Source: Bordetella parapertussis
GTDB taxonomy: Bacteria; Pseudomonadota; Gammaproteobacteria; Burkholderiales; Burkholderiaceae_B
Length of the DNA: 25,670 nt
Direction of reading: 5' to 3'
Assembly (NCBI GenBank): GCA_945883615.1
Contig: CAMCYB010000027.1
Location: 1 to 25,670 of the forward strand
Shown: positions 25,670 through 25,670 of the stretch, in pieces
How positions within the stretch are numbered: position 1 is the stretch's first letter
Layout of the letters: each line of letters starts with the position of its first letter
Made by a program: the position numbers and the translations under genes
Notes under the pieces: generated by a model
The model's database searches: none
What the model was told of the DNA's origin: nothing
What the model saw: only the letters and a program-made list of their open reading frames with translations

Positions 25670-25670
25670 C

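Overview
The window is a compact, moderately AT-leaning stretch of bacterial chromosome made almost entirely of conserved housekeeping genes. Gene content, gene order and protein style point to a betaproteobacterium of the order Burkholderiales (Alcaligenaceae or Burkholderiaceae-like). The clues are exbB-exbD-lpxK-Trm112-kdsB-adk in a row, cspA divergent from clpS-clpA, ribF-ileS-lspA-coaBC-dut, and purN-rsmB. This placement rests on recognising families and synteny, not on a database search. I see no tRNA, rRNA, insertion sequence, prophage or CRISPR array.

Layout: (1) At 1-437 there is an unrecognised broken reading frame on the plus strand that converges on rpsT (minus). (2) At 684-6916 one long minus-strand series reads exbB, exbD, lpxK, a Trm112-like protein, kdsB, adk, a short-chain dehydrogenase and murJ. 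It serves cell-envelope energisation, lipid A and KDO supply, nucleotide balance and peptidoglycan lipid II flipping. (3) At 6917-7254 a 338-base AT-rich divergent spacer carries a cluster of DnaA-box-like sites. (4) At 7255-9263 lie xseA and sodB (plus), closed by a strong intrinsic terminator. (5) At 9379-10207 lie an exported DUF192 protein and a cold-shock protein (minus). (6) At 10442-16665 lie clpS, clpA and a pqiABC (LetAB-like) lipid transport set (plus). (7) At 16672-23361 a minus-strand series reads ribF, ileS, lspA, coaBC, a DedA-family gene and dut, several of them overlapping or nearly touching. (8) From 23411 to the end lie purN and rsmB (plus), overlapping by an ATGA.

Functionally the window groups envelope biogenesis (murJ, kdsB, lpxK, exbBD, pqiABC, lspA, dedA), protein quality control (clpS/clpA), nucleotide and cofactor supply (adk, dut, purN, ribF, coaBC), DNA repair (xseA), oxidative defence (sodB) and translation (rpsT, ileS, rsmB, Trm112-like).

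I do not find a convincing new multi-gene system; this is mostly core genome. The items most worth a second look are the inverted DnaA-box pair with an AT-rich flank at 7011-7174, a 13/26-base tandem repeat abutting the rpsT promoter, a roughly 50-residue insertion inside PurN, a PqiA protein that has lost its second zinc ribbon, and a set of low-complexity insertions and tails in otherwise conserved proteins.
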